This document shows, in pieces, positions 30,998 to 39,098 of a stretch of DNA of 64,000 bases. Position 1 is the stretch's first letter, and every line of letters begins with the position of its first letter. The DNA is from [Pseudopropionibacterium] massiliense (GTDB lineage Bacteria; Actinomycetota; Actinomycetes; Propionibacteriales; Propionibacteriaceae), in NCBI RefSeq assembly GCF_900607225.1, contig NZ_LR027842.1, positions 522,088-586,087 on the forward strand, written 5' to 3'. The position numbers and the translations under genes were made by a program. The notes under the pieces were generated by a model, which saw only the letters and a list, made by a program, of their open reading frames with translations, made no database searches and was not told the DNA's origin.

Positions 30998-32126
30998 GGT
31001 TCAGCCTCCTGGCGCGGATCAGGGCAAGGGTGAGGAACAGGCAGGTCATGCCCAGCAGGGCCGCGCAGCTGCGGGCGAAGGGTTCCAGGGAGTCGTAGTA
31101 GAGCAGCCCGTAGAAGCAGCGGGCGGCCTGCCACAGGGGGTTGGCCTGCGCCAGCAGCGGGGCACCGCGTTCGACGGAGTCGGCCAGCGACTGCGCCCCG
31201 GGTCCATACAGGCCGGTGAACAGCGACAGCAGGCAGGTGATTGCGGAGACCAACCCGCCCCCCAGTCTTCCGATCGTTCCCAGCGCGGCGCCCGCCGCGC
31301 TCGACATGAGGCTGGCCACCCCGATCGCCACCAGGCACAGGTGCACGTGGGGCCCGAAGTTCACCCCCACCACCGTGGCGATGAAGGCGAAGGCGATGAG
31401 CAGGCAGCCCAGGACGCACACCCACGAGGCCGCGAGCGTGGCCGTGAGCACCTTCCAGCGGGGCAGGCCCGCCAAGGTGTACCGCGCTCCCAGGGGCGAG
31501 GTGGCCATGATGCCCTGCACGGCGATCATCGCGACGGTCGTGCCCATGCCGCTGGCGAAGGCCAGCAGCGCGAAGTAGTAGCGGGTCGCGGGCTTGACGG
31601 GGGCCGGCGTCACCGAGACCGGCTGGGTGAAGTCGTGCCCGGCCGGGAGGGACGCCACCTGCTCCGGTGGTGTCCCGGCCTCGATGAGGGCCTCGTGCTC
31701 GGCCCGGGTCTGGGTGTAGGAGTCCATGACCACCCGCAGGACCCGCAGGGACTCCTGCGCGTCGCCCTTCTGGGTCACGTGCAGCACGGGTTCGCCGTTC
31801 TCGACGGCGAGGTAGCCGTTCGTGTCCCCGCGTTTCGCTGCGACCTCGGCCTCGGATGCGGTGGAGTGGGTGACCCTGGTGATGAGGTGGGGGTCGGCGT
31901 CGTCGGCGGAGATCCGTTCCACGAGGGCGTCCAGGCCGGGGGCCGCCCGGTAGGCATCGTCCTGGACGATGCCGAAGCTCATGGGGCTGGCCTCGTAGGC
32001 CTCCTCCAGGTTGGAGAACTGCGCCATGAAGATGATGGACAGGACGATCGGGAAACCGAGCGTCCACACGAGCAGGACCTTGTCGCGCAGGAGCCTGAGC
32101 ACCTGGTGGGAGAAGACGGTCAGCAT
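30984..32126 (-). CDS. ABC-2 type transporter permease
   Basis: A 380-residue ABC-2 permease: an N-terminal membrane segment (about residues 20-38), an extracytoplasmic domain with a charged SADDADPHLITRV stretch, and a C-terminal six-helix block starting at YYFALLAFASGMGTT. The gene starts one base after the ATPase gene stops and overlaps the next permease gene. Family role: export of drugs, lipids or peptides driven by the partner ATPase. The divergent two-component system suggests induction by a cell-envelope or drug stress (inference). Confidence 0.9.
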   Translation of the reverse strand: MLTVFSHQVLRLLRDKVLLVWTLGFPIVLSIIFMAQFSNLEEAYEASPMSFGIVQDDAYRAAPGLDALVERISADDADPHLITRVTHSTASEAEVAAKRGDTNGYLAVENGEPVLHVTQKGDAQESLRVLRVVMDSYTQTRAEHEALIEAGTPPEQVASLPAGHDFTQPVSVTPAPVKPATRYYFALLAFASGMGTTVAMIAVQGIMATSPLGARYTLAGLPRWKVLTATLAASWVCVLGCLLIAFAFIATVVGVNFGPHVHLCLVAIGVASLMSSAAGAALGTIGRLGGGLVSAITCLLSLFTGLYGPGAQSLADSVERGAPLLAQANPLWQAARCFYGLLYYDSLEPFARSCAALLGMTCLFLTLALIRARRLNHEHL

Positions 32127-32127
32127 C

Positions 32128-33111
32128 TCAGGCCGCCTCGTCCCGCAGGGCCCGCCCGGTGATCTCCAGGAAGACGTCGTTGAGGGTCGGGGGTTCGGAG
32201 GTCACCCGGCCGCAGGTCGCGCCTGCCGCGGCCAGTGCCCCCATGACGTCGGAGAGGTTGTGCGCCCCGGGAGAGCACTCGACGAGGACATCCGGCTCCC
32301 GGTAGGTGGCGGTGCGCACGTGCTCCAGGCGGCGCAGACCCTCCAGGGTCTCCTCGCCCAGCGGGACCGGGTCCGCGATCTCCACCCGGATGCGCTCACC
32401 GGTGCCGATCATGGCCTTGAGTTCGTCGGAGGTGCCGGAGGCGACCTGCCTGCCGCGGTCCATGATGACTATCCGGTCGCACAGCTGCTCCACCTCCTCC
32501 ATGTAGTGGCTCGTGTAGATGACGGTGGCGCCCCGCTCGTTGAGGCGTCTGATGCCGTCGAGGATCGCGCCCCGGCTCTGCGGGTCGACCGCGACCGTGG
32601 GTTCGTCCAGGATGATGAGGTCGGGGCCGTGGGCGATCCCGCAGGCGATGTTGAGGCGGCGCAGCAGACCACCGGAGAGCTTCCTGGGTTTGAACCTCAC
32701 GAATTTCTCCAGGCCCACGAAGGCGATCGCCTCGTCGACCAGGCGGCGACGGGTGGCGCGGTCGCGCACGTACAGGGCGCAGAAGGCGTTGACGTTCTCC
32801 GCCACGGTGAGCTCGTCGAAGACGGCGACGTCCTGGGGTACCACACCGATGCGGCGCTTGAGCCCGTAGGCGGTGGGCGCCATGGGATGGCCGAAGACCC
32901 GGATCGACCCCTTGTCGTAGGTGAGCAACTGGAGGATGCAGCTGATCGTCGTCGTCTTGCCCGAACCGTTGGGTCCGAGCAGGCCCAGCACCTGACCGCG
33001 CGGAATCCTCAGGGACAGGCCGTCCACCGCGACGAGTTCCCCGTAGCGTTTGACCAGGGACTCGACCTCCACGGCGTGATCCGCGTCCCGGATTCTCCCC
33101 TTGGGTTCCAT
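32128..33111 (-). CDS. ABC transporter ATP-binding protein
   Basis: A 327-residue ATPase of the DrrA/CcmA class. Walker A is GPNGSGKTTT, the Q-loop region is VVPQDVAVFDELTV, the signature is KLSGGLLRRLNIA, and Walker B is LIILDEPT followed by the H-loop YTSHYMEE. The extra C-terminal domain after about residue 230 is typical of drug-export ATPases. AAGGAG lies six bases before the ATG. It is the first gene of the leftward operon with two ABC-2 permeases. It is divergent from the sensor kinase gene across a 187-bp intergenic region that carries two palindromes. Confidence 0.95.
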   Translation of the reverse strand: MEPKGRIRDADHAVEVESLVKRYGELVAVDGLSLRIPRGQVLGLLGPNGSGKTTTISCILQLLTYDKGSIRVFGHPMAPTAYGLKRRIGVVPQDVAVFDELTVAENVNAFCALYVRDRATRRRLVDEAIAFVGLEKFVRFKPRKLSGGLLRRLNIACGIAHGPDLIILDEPTVAVDPQSRGAILDGIRRLNERGATVIYTSHYMEEVEQLCDRIVIMDRGRQVASGTSDELKAMIGTGERIRVEIADPVPLGEETLEGLRRLEHVRTATYREPDVLVECSPGAHNLSDVMGALAAAGATCGRVTSEPPTLNDVFLEITGRALRDEAA

Positions 33112-33194
33112 CTCAACTCCTTGCCTCCTGCCGGTGCTTCCCGGCTCACGGTTCCCATGCTCCCGCCGGGCCGGTCGCGGCAGAAGTGCCTGCT

Positions 33195-33230
33195 GTCATG
33201 ACCTGGTGCGGGCGGCCATGACATCTGTCA
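33195..33230. promoter_or_regulatory. Two palindromes in the divergent ABC / two-component promoter region
   Basis: GTCATGAC (33195-33202, perfect) and TGACA-tc-TGTCA (33219-33230, perfect 5-bp arms) lie 26 bp apart centre to centre, between the ABC operon and the histidine kinase gene. The TGTCA half-site recurs in both. LuxR/NarL-type response regulators commonly bind such paired inverted repeats, so the product of the gene at 34435 is the obvious candidate. Confidence 0.5.
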
Positions 33231-33286
33231 CGAGCCTCGTCACGGGCGCCGGGAACGGGGTGCGGGCCGGAGCGCCGGTCATCGCC

Positions 33287-33292
33287 GATAAT
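33287..33292 (+). promoter_or_regulatory. Probable -10 element for the sensor kinase gene
   Basis: GATAAT ends seven bases before the GTG at 33299, placing transcription start at or next to the first base of the codon. This suggests a leaderless message, common in actinobacteria. No clear -35 was found. Confidence 0.45.
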
Positions 33293-33298
33293 CGAGGC

Positions 33299-34438
33299 GT
33301 GAAGGTCCTGGTCGACAAAGGCGTGATCCTGTGCGGCTGCGCCTTGCTGGCCCTGCTCGCCGGTGGGGTGGACGCGGCCGCCGTGATCTGGCTGCTCCTG
33401 GCCGTGGCCGCGAGCGGACTGAGCGTGGCGGCCGACCGGCGGCGTTGGATCGTTGCCGTCCCGGCCGGCTACCTCCTGCTCGGAACCCTCGCGACGGCGT
33501 CGACATCGGTGGCGGGGGCGCCACTGGCCGCCTACGACCTGGCTCGCCTCGCCGTCCTCGGGACCCGGCGGGAGCGGGTGGTGGCGGCGATTGGCTGCGC
33601 ACCGTTCCTGGTGGTCGTGGCCGGGCGGGTGCCGGGGACGCCGGTGCTGGCGCTCGCCCTGGTCGCCTGCGCGCTCGCGGCCCTCCTGGCGCTGCGCACC
33701 ACCCAGGAGGAGACCTCGCGGGCGCGCCTGCACGCGATGCGCGACGACCTACGGGAGAAGGTCCTCGCCCTGCAGGGCGCGAACGCCCGGCTGCTCCGCG
33801 CCCAGGACCACGAGCTGCGCGCCGCCGCCCTGTCCGAGCGCACCCGGATCGCCCGCGAGATCCACGACGGCGTCGGGCACGTCCTCACCCGCCTCCTGCT
33901 GCAGCTCAAGGCCCTCCAGGTCACCCACCGCGACGAACCGGGCGTCGTCGCCGACCTCGCCGCCCTGGATTCGGGGCTCGGCGAGGCCCTCGACTCCATG
34001 CGCCGGTCCGTCCACGCCCTGTCCGACGAGGGCGAGGAGCTGGCCACCTCCCTCAACCTGCTGGGCTCTCGCTGCGGTATCGCCACGGTGAGCGTCGACT
34101 GCTCAATCGAGGCGGAGCCCCCGCCTGCGGTGGTGCGCTGCGTCGTCGCCGTGGTGCGCGAGGCCCTCACCAACGCCGCCCGTCACGGCCGGGCCGCCTC
34201 CGCCCGCGTGGCGGTCGCCGAATATCCCGCGTTCTGGCAGGTCACGGTCGACAACGACGGCGTCGTCGCGCCCGGGGACGAACCACCCGTGGACGGCGGG
34301 AACGCCGGCCTGGGCCTGCGTTCCATGACCGAGCGGGTCGAGGCCCTGGGCGGTAGGGTGCGGATCACACCGCGGCCGCGGTTCACGGTCTTCGCCACGA
34401 TCCCCAGGGACCCAGCAGGCAGGGAAGGAGAACAGTGA
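33299..34438 (+). CDS. Two-component sensor histidine kinase (HisKA_3 type)
   Basis: A 379-residue membrane sensor kinase. The N-terminal part has about four to six hydrophobic segments without a large sensor domain. A coiled region precedes the phospho-acceptor motif RIAREIHDGVGHVLTRLL (His in EIHDG). The HATPase_c part has the N-box REALTNAARHG and the G-box GLGLRSMTERVEALGG. GTG at 33299 is chosen because a GATAAT element lies exactly one helical register upstream and the first membrane segment then begins at once; the frame is open back to 33101. It overlaps the response regulator gene by GTGA. Its likely target is the divergent ABC exporter. Confidence 0.88.
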   Translation: MKVLVDKGVILCGCALLALLAGGVDAAAVIWLLLAVAASGLSVAADRRRWIVAVPAGYLLLGTLATASTSVAGAPLAAYDLARLAVLGTRRERVVAAIGCAPFLVVVAGRVPGTPVLALALVACALAALLALRTTQEETSRARLHAMRDDLREKVLALQGANARLLRAQDHELRAAALSERTRIAREIHDGVGHVLTRLLLQLKALQVTHRDEPGVVADLAALDSGLGEALDSMRRSVHALSDEGEELATSLNLLGSRCGIATVSVDCSIEAEPPPAVVRCVVAVVREALTNAARHGRAASARVAVAEYPAFWQVTVDNDGVVAPGDEPPVDGGNAGLGLRSMTERVEALGGRVRITPRPRFTVFATIPRDPAGREGEQ

Positions 34439-35112
34439 AGGCAGCCACCCCGATGAGGGTTCTCATCGTCGACGACGACGCGCTCGTCGCCCAGGCCCTG
34501 ACCACGATCCTGTCGGTCGAGGAGGACGTCGACGTCGTCGGCCTGGGAGGTTCGGGGCCCGAGGCCGTCGAGCGGTACCGGGAACTGAAACCCGACATCC
34601 TGCTCATGGACATCCAGATGCCCGGCGGCGACGGGCTCAGCGCGGCCGAGCGGATCCTGGCCGAGGACGCAGGAGCGCGCATCGTCTTCCTGACCACCTT
34701 CTCCGACGACGAGTACATCGTGCGGGCCCTCAGGATGGGTTCGCGCGGCTACCTCATCAAACAGGACGTCGCCCAGATCGTCCCGGCGCTGCGGTCGGTG
34801 ATGGCCGGGGTGTGCGTGCTGGAGGGGGAGGTGCTCGAACGCAGCGCCACCATGGGGCTGAGCGGCCGGAGCGATTCGGGGGCGGACCAGGGCCGGGCCC
34901 CGAGGAGCACGGCCTTCGCGGCCCTGACCGACCGCGAGTACGAGGTTGTCGAGGCCGTTGCCGAGGGGCTGGACAACGCCGAGGTGGCGGCGCGGCTGTT
35001 CATGAGCGAGGGCACGGTGCGCAACCACATCAGTTCGGTCCTGGCCAAGCTGGGCCTGCGCAACCGCACCCAGGTGGCGGTGCTGTACTACCGCTGTGCG
35101 CAGACCGGGTAA
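34435..35112 (+). CDS. LuxR/NarL-family response regulator
   Basis: A 225-residue regulator. The receiver domain has the acidic pocket VLIVDDD, the phospho-acceptor Asp in LLMDIQMPGG, the Thr in FLTTFSDDEY and the conserved Lys in GYLIKQD. The C-terminal LuxR HTH is LTDREYEVVEAVAEGLDNAE with EGTVRNHISSVLAKLGLRNR. The GTG start overlaps the kinase stop (GTGA) and has AAGGAG upstream at 34425-34430. It is the cognate partner of the kinase and probably binds the palindromes at 33195-33230. Confidence 0.95.
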   Translation: MKAATPMRVLIVDDDALVAQALTTILSVEEDVDVVGLGGSGPEAVERYRELKPDILLMDIQMPGGDGLSAAERILAEDAGARIVFLTTFSDDEYIVRALRMGSRGYLIKQDVAQIVPALRSVMAGVCVLEGEVLERSATMGLSGRSDSGADQGRAPRSTAFAALTDREYEVVEAVAEGLDNAEVAARLFMSEGTVRNHISSVLAKLGLRNRTQVAVLYYRCAQTG

Positions 35113-35412
35113 CAGTGGTTCCCGTTGACGTGCCCCACCGGCTCGTGTCACGAGGCGCCGGGGGTCTCATCGACCGGGGTGGGGCGTCGCGTCCGCATGG
35201 CGGGGCAGAAAACAACCCCTTGTCCGTGGGCGCCGGGTGAGGTGAGCCAGGGTCTGACAGTGCCCCTCTCAGCAGCCGGGCCGCGGAGGGAGGGGTGGTA
35301 GCGTTTCGGACATGCGCTCCGCGCGGCGGGCTGCTTCCACCCGCTGCTTCCGGGGAACGGCCGGTCGCCGTCGCCCGGATGTGAGAGCCGTTGGGACCTG
35401 AAAGGACAGGCG

Positions 35413-36456
35413 ATGGAATACACCCGACTCGGCACCACGGACATCACCATTCCCCGGCTGTGCATCGGGGGCATGAGCTTCGGGGAGGTCTTCCCGGACT
35501 TCCACCAGTGGGTCATCGACCAGGAGGCCACCCAGGCGGTGATCGCCCGCGCCCTGGAGCTGGGCGTCAATTTCATCGACACCGCCAACGTCTACGCCCA
35601 CGGCACGAGCGAGGAGTTCATCGGGGCCTCGCTGAAGAACCTCGGTGTCAGGCGCGAGGACGTGGTGCTTGCCTCCAAGGTCTACTTCAACGAGGGGCAC
35701 CTGTCGAAGGTGGCCATCGAGCGGGAGATCGACGGGACGCTCAAGCGCCTGGGCACCGACCACCTCGACCTCTACATCATCCACCGCTTCGACTACGACA
35801 CCCCCGTCGAGGAGACCATGGAGACCCTCGACTCCCTCGTGCGCTCCGGGAGGGTGCGGGCCTTGGGTGCGTCGGCCATGTACGCCTACCAGCTGCACAC
35901 CATGCAGGTGAGCGCCGACGCCCACGGCTGGGCCCGGTTCGCCTCCATGCAGAACCACTACAACCTGCTCTACCGCGAGGACGAACGGGAGATGATCCCC
36001 GTGTGCCGCCAGTACGGCATGTCACTGACCCCCTACAGCCCCCTCGCATCCGGGCACCTGACGCGCCCCACCTGGGACTCCGACTCCGTGCGCTCCACCA
36101 CCGACGCCACCATGCGCGGCAAGTACGACCGCGACCGCGAGACCGACATGCCCATCATCGGGCGCGTCGCCGAACTCGCCGGGCGTCACGGGGTGCCCAT
36201 GTCCGACGTCGCCCTGGCCTGGTTGTGGGCCAAGGGGGTGGCCGCCCCCATCGTCGGCTGCTCGCGCCCTAGCCGCGTCGACGACGCCGTGCGGGCCCTC
36301 GACCTGACGCTCACCGGGGAGGAGGTCGCCTTCCTCGAGGAACCCTACGTCCCCCACGAGCTCGTGGGTCCGCTGGCCCGGCCCGGGGACGCCCCGCTGC
36401 CCGGCTCCACCACCGATCGGGTGACGCTCACCGGACAGGACACCCCACAGCGATGA
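35413..36456 (+). CDS. Aldo/keto reductase (YdhF/Kv-beta-like group)
   Basis: A 347-residue NADPH-dependent aldo/keto reductase barrel. The tetrad residues are visible: Asp in FIDTANVY, Tyr of the same motif, Lys in LASKVYF and His in LYIIHRFDYD. The cofactor-binding end reads VGCSRPSRVDDAVRAL. AAAGGA lies upstream of the ATG. It is separated by 300 bp from the two-component operon, a stretch where I see no gene or clear signal, and it stands alone. It is not closely related to the shorter reductases at 40-46 kb. The substrate is unknown. Confidence 0.93.
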   Translation: MEYTRLGTTDITIPRLCIGGMSFGEVFPDFHQWVIDQEATQAVIARALELGVNFIDTANVYAHGTSEEFIGASLKNLGVRREDVVLASKVYFNEGHLSKVAIEREIDGTLKRLGTDHLDLYIIHRFDYDTPVEETMETLDSLVRSGRVRALGASAMYAYQLHTMQVSADAHGWARFASMQNHYNLLYREDEREMIPVCRQYGMSLTPYSPLASGHLTRPTWDSDSVRSTTDATMRGKYDRDRETDMPIIGRVAELAGRHGVPMSDVALAWLWAKGVAAPIVGCSRPSRVDDAVRALDLTLTGEEVAFLEEPYVPHELVGPLARPGDAPLPGSTTDRVTLTGQDTPQR

Positions 36457-36514
36457 CCGCGCGGCCCCGGAACGGCAGAGCATGCCCGGGTGTGCGATAG
36501 ATGCGCTGCCCAAC

Positions 36515-36574
36515 TGACGTGGTCGCGCAGCAGCCACGTGATGGTTGCAGGTCGTAGTGGCCGAAAATGCGCCA
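36515..36574 (-). pseudogene. Remnant of the 3' end of an aldo/keto reductase gene
   Basis: About 60 bp align with the 3' part of the reductase gene at 44207 (region 44242-44305), with a few substitutions and short gaps. Frames are shifted: WRIFGHYD, then PSRGCCATT, corresponds to RIFDHYDPATVTWLLRD in the intact gene. Nothing of the upstream coding region remains. The rest of 36457-36740 holds no recognisable gene. Confidence 0.65.
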
Positions 36575-36740
36575 GCTGACTGGCGGCTCCAGGCGACCAC
36601 GTCGTTCGTCGTCGGTGAAGAAGAGGTTTCGTTTCGCCCAGGCCGGGTGAACCTGGTGAAGGGGCGCGCTGATGTACTGGCGACATCGTGTCCCACCGTG
36701 ATACGCCGTGCTATCCCCTGTGTCAGGGGAGGAGGGTGCG

Positions 36741-37022
36741 ATGTCAACTGCCATGGAGAATCTCAACGTCAAGATCGACGCCGAGGACAAGCGCCTGTTC
36801 GTCGAACTCGTTCATCAGATGGGGACGACCCCCTCCAATGCCATACGCATGTTCGTGCGTGCGTTCAATGACTTCCAGGGATTCCCCTTCGACACCTCCC
36901 GCCCTTACCGCATGAGTGCTGAGGCACGGCGCGCCTACGAGGAGACTGACGCAGCAATCGCCGCGGGCACTGCCACGCGCTATCGCAGTGTTGTTGACCT
37001 GCGCAAAGACCTGGATCTTTGA
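36741..37022 (+). CDS. RelB/DinJ family antitoxin
   Basis: A 93-residue antitoxin. The N-terminal ribbon-helix-helix (NLNVKIDAEDKRLFVELVHQ, then MGTTPSNAIRMFVRAF) is the DinJ DNA-binding dimer, and the C-terminal tail (SAEARRAYEETDAAI) is the toxin-wrapping segment. The ATG at 36741 has GGAGG upstream; an earlier in-frame ATG at 36708 is not needed. Its stop overlaps the start of a YafQ-like toxin gene by TGATG, but that toxin is truncated after 28 residues, so the antitoxin is orphaned. Confidence 0.9.
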   Translation: MSTAMENLNVKIDAEDKRLFVELVHQMGTTPSNAIRMFVRAFNDFQGFPFDTSRPYRMSAEARRAYEETDAAIAAGTATRYRSVVDLRKDLDL

Positions 37023-37108
37023 TGCTCGAGATCGTTGTCTCGAACAAGTGCAGGAAGGCCCTCAAGCGAGCGAAGAAACCCGGAAGTCATTCCGATCCTC
37101 GACCGTGA
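37022..37108 (+). pseudogene. Truncated YafQ/RelE-type toxin
   Basis: The frame starts at the TGATG overlap and reads MLEIVVSNKCRKALKRAKK, the N-terminal strand and helix of YafQ-family mRNA interferases, then stops after 28 codons; the family is about 90 residues long. All catalytic residues, which lie in the C-terminal half, are lost. The break falls where the antisense end of the reductase gene at 37087 begins, so a rearrangement joined the two. Confidence 0.8.
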
Positions 37109-37575
37109 CCGGGGCTGTCGCCTCGGTTCCGGGCGATCTGCCGCCGCAGGGCTGGGATGCCGCGGGCGCCGTCGGCGATGCCGAGCAGTGGCATGCGGTA
37201 CAACTCCGTGAGCCGTTCGATGGTGGTGCGCATGACCTCGGCGACGGCAGGGCCGGGCCCGGAGCCCTGGAAGAAGAAGGCCAGGGGAGTTTCGGCGATC
37301 TGCTCGGCGGGCTCGTCGTTCATCCGCTCGATGACGGTCTTGAGGGCACCGGTCATGCCGTGCCAGTAGACCGGCGTACCCCACACGAGCGCGTCCGCCG
37401 CGCACATGCGCTCCCAGACCCGGGGCCACTGGTCACCGGGCAGTGAAGAGCCGCGAGAGTGGATGGCGTGATCGATGAGGTGGAGCGTCTCGTAGCCGGT
37501 TCCTGCAAGAAGCCTCTCCGCCATGGCGGTCGTGTTGCCGTCACGCTTGGAGGAGGCGTTGACGAACAGAAGCAT
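37087..37575 (-). CDS. Flavodoxin-fold NAD(P)H-dependent oxidoreductase
   Basis: A 162-residue FMN-binding flavodoxin-like reductase. The phosphate loop is VNASSKRDGNT and the second flavin loop is WGTPVYWHGMTGALKTVIERM. The start at 37575 has AAAGGA seven bases upstream; the frame continues upstream without support. The last residues (RNRGDSPGHGRGSE) overlap the truncated toxin and may be non-native read-through of a fusion point. Role: reduction of flavins, quinones or nitro compounds; the exact substrate is unknown. Confidence 0.85.
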   Translation of the reverse strand: MLLFVNASSKRDGNTTAMAERLLAGTGYETLHLIDHAIHSRGSSLPGDQWPRVWERMCAADALVWGTPVYWHGMTGALKTVIERMNDEPAEQIAETPLAFFFQGSGPGPAVAEVMRTTIERLTELYRMPLLGIADGARGIPALRRQIARNRGDSPGHGRGSE

Positions 37576-37696
37576 GAGTGTCCTTTCGACGTGGCCGTCC
37601 CAAGGGTAGCTGTTCACCATCGGTCGATGAGCCCATCCGGTGCTCTGCACGGACGTCTCCTGCCAAGCCGGCGGCGGGGGATACCTCTCCCCAGTT

Positions 37697-37788
37697 CTGC
37701 AGATTCCTCACGTCGATCCCTGCAAACTCCTCACTACGGCGCCTGCAGATTCTCTACTAGACTTCCTGCAAGTTCCTCGCTTCACCTA
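37697..37788 (+). repeat. Four 23-bp direct repeats (iteron array B) upstream of an AAA/DUF4143 gene
   Basis: Copies start at 37697, 37720, 37743 and 37766, again exactly 23 bp apart. CTGCA at positions 1-5, TC at 9-10 and C at 15 are invariant, with consensus CTGCAgatTCCTCaCt in the first 16 positions and a variable end. The array stops 10 bp before the ATG at 37799. The unit sequence is unrelated to array A although period, copy number and location are the same. Confidence 0.85.
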
Positions 37789-37798
37789 GACTGACGGC

Positions 37799-39067
37799 AT
37801 GGACACCGCTGAGGTCACGGGGACCAGTTACCTGCCGCGTGCCATTGATCCGCTGATGACCCGCGTCCTGGAGTCGACCGGGGCGGCCATCCTTGAAGGC
37901 CCTCGCGGCTGCGGTAAGACAATGACGGGGTTGGCGCACGCGTCCTCCTATGCCCTGCTTGACACCCCTGAGGCACAGACGGCTGCCGAGATCGATCCGC
38001 ATGTGCTGCTGGTCGGAGCCAGCCCACGTCTCCTTGACGAGTGGCAGCTCATTCCCCAGATCTGGAACCTCGCACGCAGAGAGGTCGACTTCTCTGCCGA
38101 GCACGGGCGCTTCATCCTCACCGGCTCGGCCACCCCGGCCGCCGACCCCATCCGGCACACCGGTGCGGCACGGTTCATCCGAGTCCGGCAGCGCACCATG
38201 ACCTGGGCGGAGAAGGACAACCGTCTCAACGACGACGGCGTCTCGCTGCGCGCGCTGCTCGACGGGGCCCGCCCGTCGTCGTCCATGTCCACGGCTCCGC
38301 TCGACGAGATCATCCGCACCATCCTGCGCCCTGGATTCCCTGGTCTGCTGAACGCTCCATCAGACATCGGGGCACGCAGTATGGAGAGCTACATCAAGGA
38401 CATCGCAACCACAGACCTCAACCGACTTGCGAACCTGCGCTCCGAGCCCGCAGTCATCGAGCAGCTCATCACGTCACTGGCCCGTTCCACCGCAAGCGAT
38501 GTCTCCCAGTCGACCCTGCGTCGGGACATATCGCGAACGCTACCCGCACCGTCGGAGGCCACTGTTGCCAAGCTGCTCGAGCTGTTGGAGCGCGTCTTCA
38601 TCCTTGAGACGATCCAGCCCTGGGCGGTCTCCCTGCGCTCCAAGGCCCGTCTGCGTCGTTCACCCAAGTACCACCTGGCTGACCCGGCGCTGGCCGCGGC
38701 CGCATTGCATGCTGACGCCGCCCGCCTTGGCGCAGATCTCGAGACGCTCGGTTTCCTGTTCGAGTCCGCGGTCATCCATGACCTGCTGGTCTACACCGAG
38801 GCCTTGGGAGGGCACCTTTACCACTATCGCGACTCCAACGGACACGAGATCGACGCGGTCATCACCATGCCCAATGGAACCTGGGCCGCCATTGAGGTCA
38901 AGATCGGTGGCGGGCAGGTACAGCGCGGAGCCCAGAGCCTGGCCTCAGCCATCGCCCAGATCGACATGGCACCTCCCGCATTCAAAGCGGTGATCACCGG
39001 GACAGGGTTCAAGGCGACCCTGCCGGATGGCACGATCACATTCCCACTGCACGAGCTTCGACCCTGA
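37799..39067 (+). CDS. AAA ATPase with C-terminal DUF4143 domain
   Basis: A 422-residue paralogue of the protein at 25537. Walker A is EGPRGCGKT (about residues 30-38), then LLDEWQ near 77, LTGSATPA near 107 and the C-terminal YHYRDSNGHEIDAVITM plus IEVKIGGGQVQ of DUF4143. No ribosome-binding site is evident before the ATG, which follows the repeat array after 10 bp, so the message may be leaderless. Function is unknown in the family. The matched 23-bp arrays argue for self-regulation or a locus-specific DNA target. Confidence 0.92.
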   Translation: MDTAEVTGTSYLPRAIDPLMTRVLESTGAAILEGPRGCGKTMTGLAHASSYALLDTPEAQTAAEIDPHVLLVGASPRLLDEWQLIPQIWNLARREVDFSAEHGRFILTGSATPAADPIRHTGAARFIRVRQRTMTWAEKDNRLNDDGVSLRALLDGARPSSSMSTAPLDEIIRTILRPGFPGLLNAPSDIGARSMESYIKDIATTDLNRLANLRSEPAVIEQLITSLARSTASDVSQSTLRRDISRTLPAPSEATVAKLLELLERVFILETIQPWAVSLRSKARLRRSPKYHLADPALAAAALHADAARLGADLETLGFLFESAVIHDLLVYTEALGGHLYHYRDSNGHEIDAVITMPNGTWAAIEVKIGGGQVQRGAQSLASAIAQIDMAPPAFKAVITGTGFKATLPDGTITFPLHELRP

Positions 39068-39098
39068 AGCCGGCTGGGGCGCCGCGAGTGAGCAAGGA

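Noticed and set aside
33101..33298. N-terminal extension of the sensor kinase
   Set aside because: It would overlap the divergent ATPase start and both palindromes, and the encoded residues look unstructured; the GTG at 33299 behind a GATAAT element is better.
35113..35412. Gene or RNA in the 300-bp gap before the aldo/keto reductase
   Set aside because: No frame with a ribosome site, no hairpin of note and no similarity to neighbouring genes could be seen.
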